Under the pieces are notes generated by a model that was given only the letters and a program-made list of their open reading frames with translations, was not told where the DNA came from and did no database searches. 8,834 nt of DNA from Firmicutes bacterium UBA4845 (GTDB lineage Bacteria; Bacillota; Clostridia; Tissierellales; Sedimentibacteraceae), in NCBI GenBank assembly GCA_002399975.1, contig DHER01000106.1, forward strand, positions 1 through 8,834, written 5' to 3'. Below, one piece after another: positions 7,399 to 8,834 of the stretch. A program made the position numbers and the translations under genes. Position 1 is the first letter of the stretch. Each line of letters starts with the position of its first letter.

Positions 7399-8834
7399 AT
7401 GAGAGATGGTTTTTTAAATATTAAGAAGCTTGAAATACATAACAAAATAAGAACAAATTCATTTGCATGTCTTGGTCTGTTATTATTATTAAACTTCAGC
7501 GTTTTCAATAAAGGAGGAATCGTCGATCAAGTTCTGGAATTAAAAGACAGACGGGAACTTTTTGTCGATCATTACTTAATCGAAAAGTTTCAAGGGGTTA
7601 CTATAAAAAAACATATCCCCGTGGATGAAGGCCCTGTCTTTAATTTCGATAAACCATGGGAGGGTCCTTTCTGCGGCTATGTGACTATAATTAAGGACAA
7701 TGATATTTACAGGGCGTATTATCGCGGTTCACAAGGAGGTAAAGATGGAAACAACAACGAAGTTACTTGTTATACAGAATCAAAAGATGGAATAAAATGG
7801 TACAAACCCAATTTAAGAATTCATACGATTCAAGGATCAAAAAAAAATAACGTTATCTTAGCCAACATTGCTCCTGTACCTCATAATTTCTGCCCATTTC
7901 TTGATAATAATCCCAATGCCAAACCCGAACAAAAATACAAAGGCATAGGTGGAACTGACAAAACCGGTTTATTAGCTTATGTATCAGAAGACGGAATAAA
8001 TTGGAAAGAATTACAAAAAGAAGCTGTGTTAAAAAAGGGAGTTTTTGACTCGCAAAATGTTGCATTTTGGTCCGAAAGTGAAAAATGTTATGTCTGTTAT
8101 TTTCGTATCTGGTCCGATGGAGGATTTACTGCATATAAAGGATTTAGATCTATAGGACGTTCAACATCAAGTGATTTCATCAATTGGTCAGAGCCAGAAG
8201 CAATGACTTTTGGTGATACTCCCTTGGAGCATCTCTATACTCAACAAACAAGTCCGTACTTCAGGGCTCCGCATATATATGTTGCAATTGGTGGCCGGTT
8301 TATGCCCGGACGTCAGGTTTTGACAGAAGAACAAGCAAAAAAGCTCAACGTAAATCCCGGTTATTTCAAAGATTGCTCGGATGCCTTTTTTATGACTTCA
8401 CGGGGAGGAAATGTATATGATCGTACTTTTATGGAAGCTTTTATCCGTCCAGGAATCGGATTGGATAATTGGGTCTCACGATCCAATTATCCAGCACTGA
8501 ATGTTGTACAAACCACTCCTACAGAGATGTCTATATACGTCAACCAAGATTACGCTCAACCCTCGGCTCATTTACACAGATATTCTTTAAGATTGGATGG
8601 ATTCACGTCATTGTCTGCTCCGTATAAAGGAGGGGAAGTCCTCAGCAAAGCATTTACTTTTTCAGGCAAAGAACTTGAAATAAACTATTCAACCTCAGCG
8701 GTCGGTGAACTTAAATTTGAAATTCAGGATGATAATGGGAAAGCAATTCCCGGTTACACAATGGATGATTCAGATACAATCATTGGTGATGAAATTTCAA
8801 AAATTGTAACCTGGAAAGGAAATAAAGACGTTAA
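7399..8834 (+). CDS. Exported LFVDHYLI-type beta-propeller protein, 3' end cut by window
   Basis: The frame stays open for 478 codons to the window edge, so the protein is incomplete at its C-terminus. ATG 7399 is the only plausible start: an in-frame TAA lies at 7393 and the next in-frame Met is residue 269. An 18-residue basic N-region precedes a hydrophobic stretch (about 21-36), which is a signal peptide or an anchor; the cleavage site is unclear and Cys24 is not in a lipobox. The mature part starts with ELFVDHYLI (53-61), then WEGPF (87-91), the blade turns SKDGIKW (128-134), SEDGINW (196-202) and SSDFINW (257-263), and RAPHIYVAIGGRF (289-301). A beta-sandwich-like tail from about 411 includes FTFSGKELEINYSTS (419-433). 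From memory, similar proteins are common in Planctomycetes and Bacteroidota, and a few dozen more residues would be expected. They resemble GH32/GH43-type propellers but I know of no characterised member. It lies 65 bases after the previous gene and is probably part of the same PUL. Confidence 0.8.
   Translation, partial: MRDGFLNIKKLEIHNKIRTNSFACLGLLLLLNFSVFNKGGIVDQVLELKDRRELFVDHYLIEKFQGVTIKKHIPVDEGPVFNFDKPWEGPFCGYVTIIKDNDIYRAYYRGSQGGKDGNNNEVTCYTESKDGIKWYKPNLRIHTIQGSKKNNVILANIAPVPHNFCPFLDNNPNAKPEQKYKGIGGTDKTGLLAYVSEDGINWKELQKEAVLKKGVFDSQNVAFWSESEKCYVCYFRIWSDGGFTAYKGFRSIGRSTSSDFINWSEPEAMTFGDTPLEHLYTQQTSPYFRAPHIYVAIGGRFMPGRQVLTEEQAKKLNVNPGYFKDCSDAFFMTSRGGNVYDRTFMEAFIRPGIGLDNWVSRSNYPALNVVQTTPTEMSIYVNQDYAQPSAHLHRYSLRLDGFTSLSAPYKGGEVLSKAFTFSGKELEINYSTSAVGELKFEIQDDNGKAIPGYTMDDSDTIIGDEISKIVTWKGNKDV

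Noticed and set aside
7454..7465. CAAAT-TC-ATTTG inverted repeat resembling the one upstream of the SusC-like gene
   Set aside because: It has a different spacer, lies within the coding start of the last gene, and short AT-rich palindromes are expected by chance.
7853..8065. Small - strand open frame inside the LFVDHYLI-type gene
   Set aside because: Antisense to a long frame with clear propeller motifs.

Overview
The window is AT-rich and looks like part of a polysaccharide utilization locus (PUL) from a member of the Bacteroidota. The main evidence is an adjacent SusC-like / SusD-like pair, which is found essentially only in that phylum. A-rich leaders without a clear Shine-Dalgarno sequence and a lipoprotein SusD agree with this. 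A genus cannot be assigned from the sequence alone.

Layout, all on the + strand: a short leader (1-88) with a perfect inverted repeat at 51-65; a SusC-like TonB-dependent outer-membrane transporter (89-3382); a SusD-like surface glycan-binding lipoprotein starting 10 bases later (3393-4862); a 96-base gap with weak hairpin potential; a secreted sialidase-superfamily protein with four Asp boxes (4959-6218); a 74-base gap; a second, more divergent secreted protein of the same broad fold (6293-7333); a 65-base gap; and a long open frame (7399 to the window edge) for a predicted exported beta-propeller protein with an LFVDHYLI-type N-terminus. That last gene has no stop before base 8834 and is cut off by the window. 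No RNA genes, mobile elements, CRISPR arrays or regulator genes were seen.

The genes probably work together. The three exported propeller proteins would trim an extracellular or periplasmic glycan, and SusD/SusC would bind and import the released oligosaccharides. The substrate cannot be read directly. Both sialidase-like proteins keep a Glu-(16 residues)-Arg spacing, a later Arg and a late Tyr that resemble a sialidase active site. Neither has a recognisable FRIP motif, whose Arg helps bind the sialic acid carboxylate, so a sialic acid substrate is not safe to assume. The third propeller belongs to a group I know only as uncharacterised. The combination of SusC/SusD with three different propeller proteins, and no classical glycosidase in view, is the most interesting aspect of the window.
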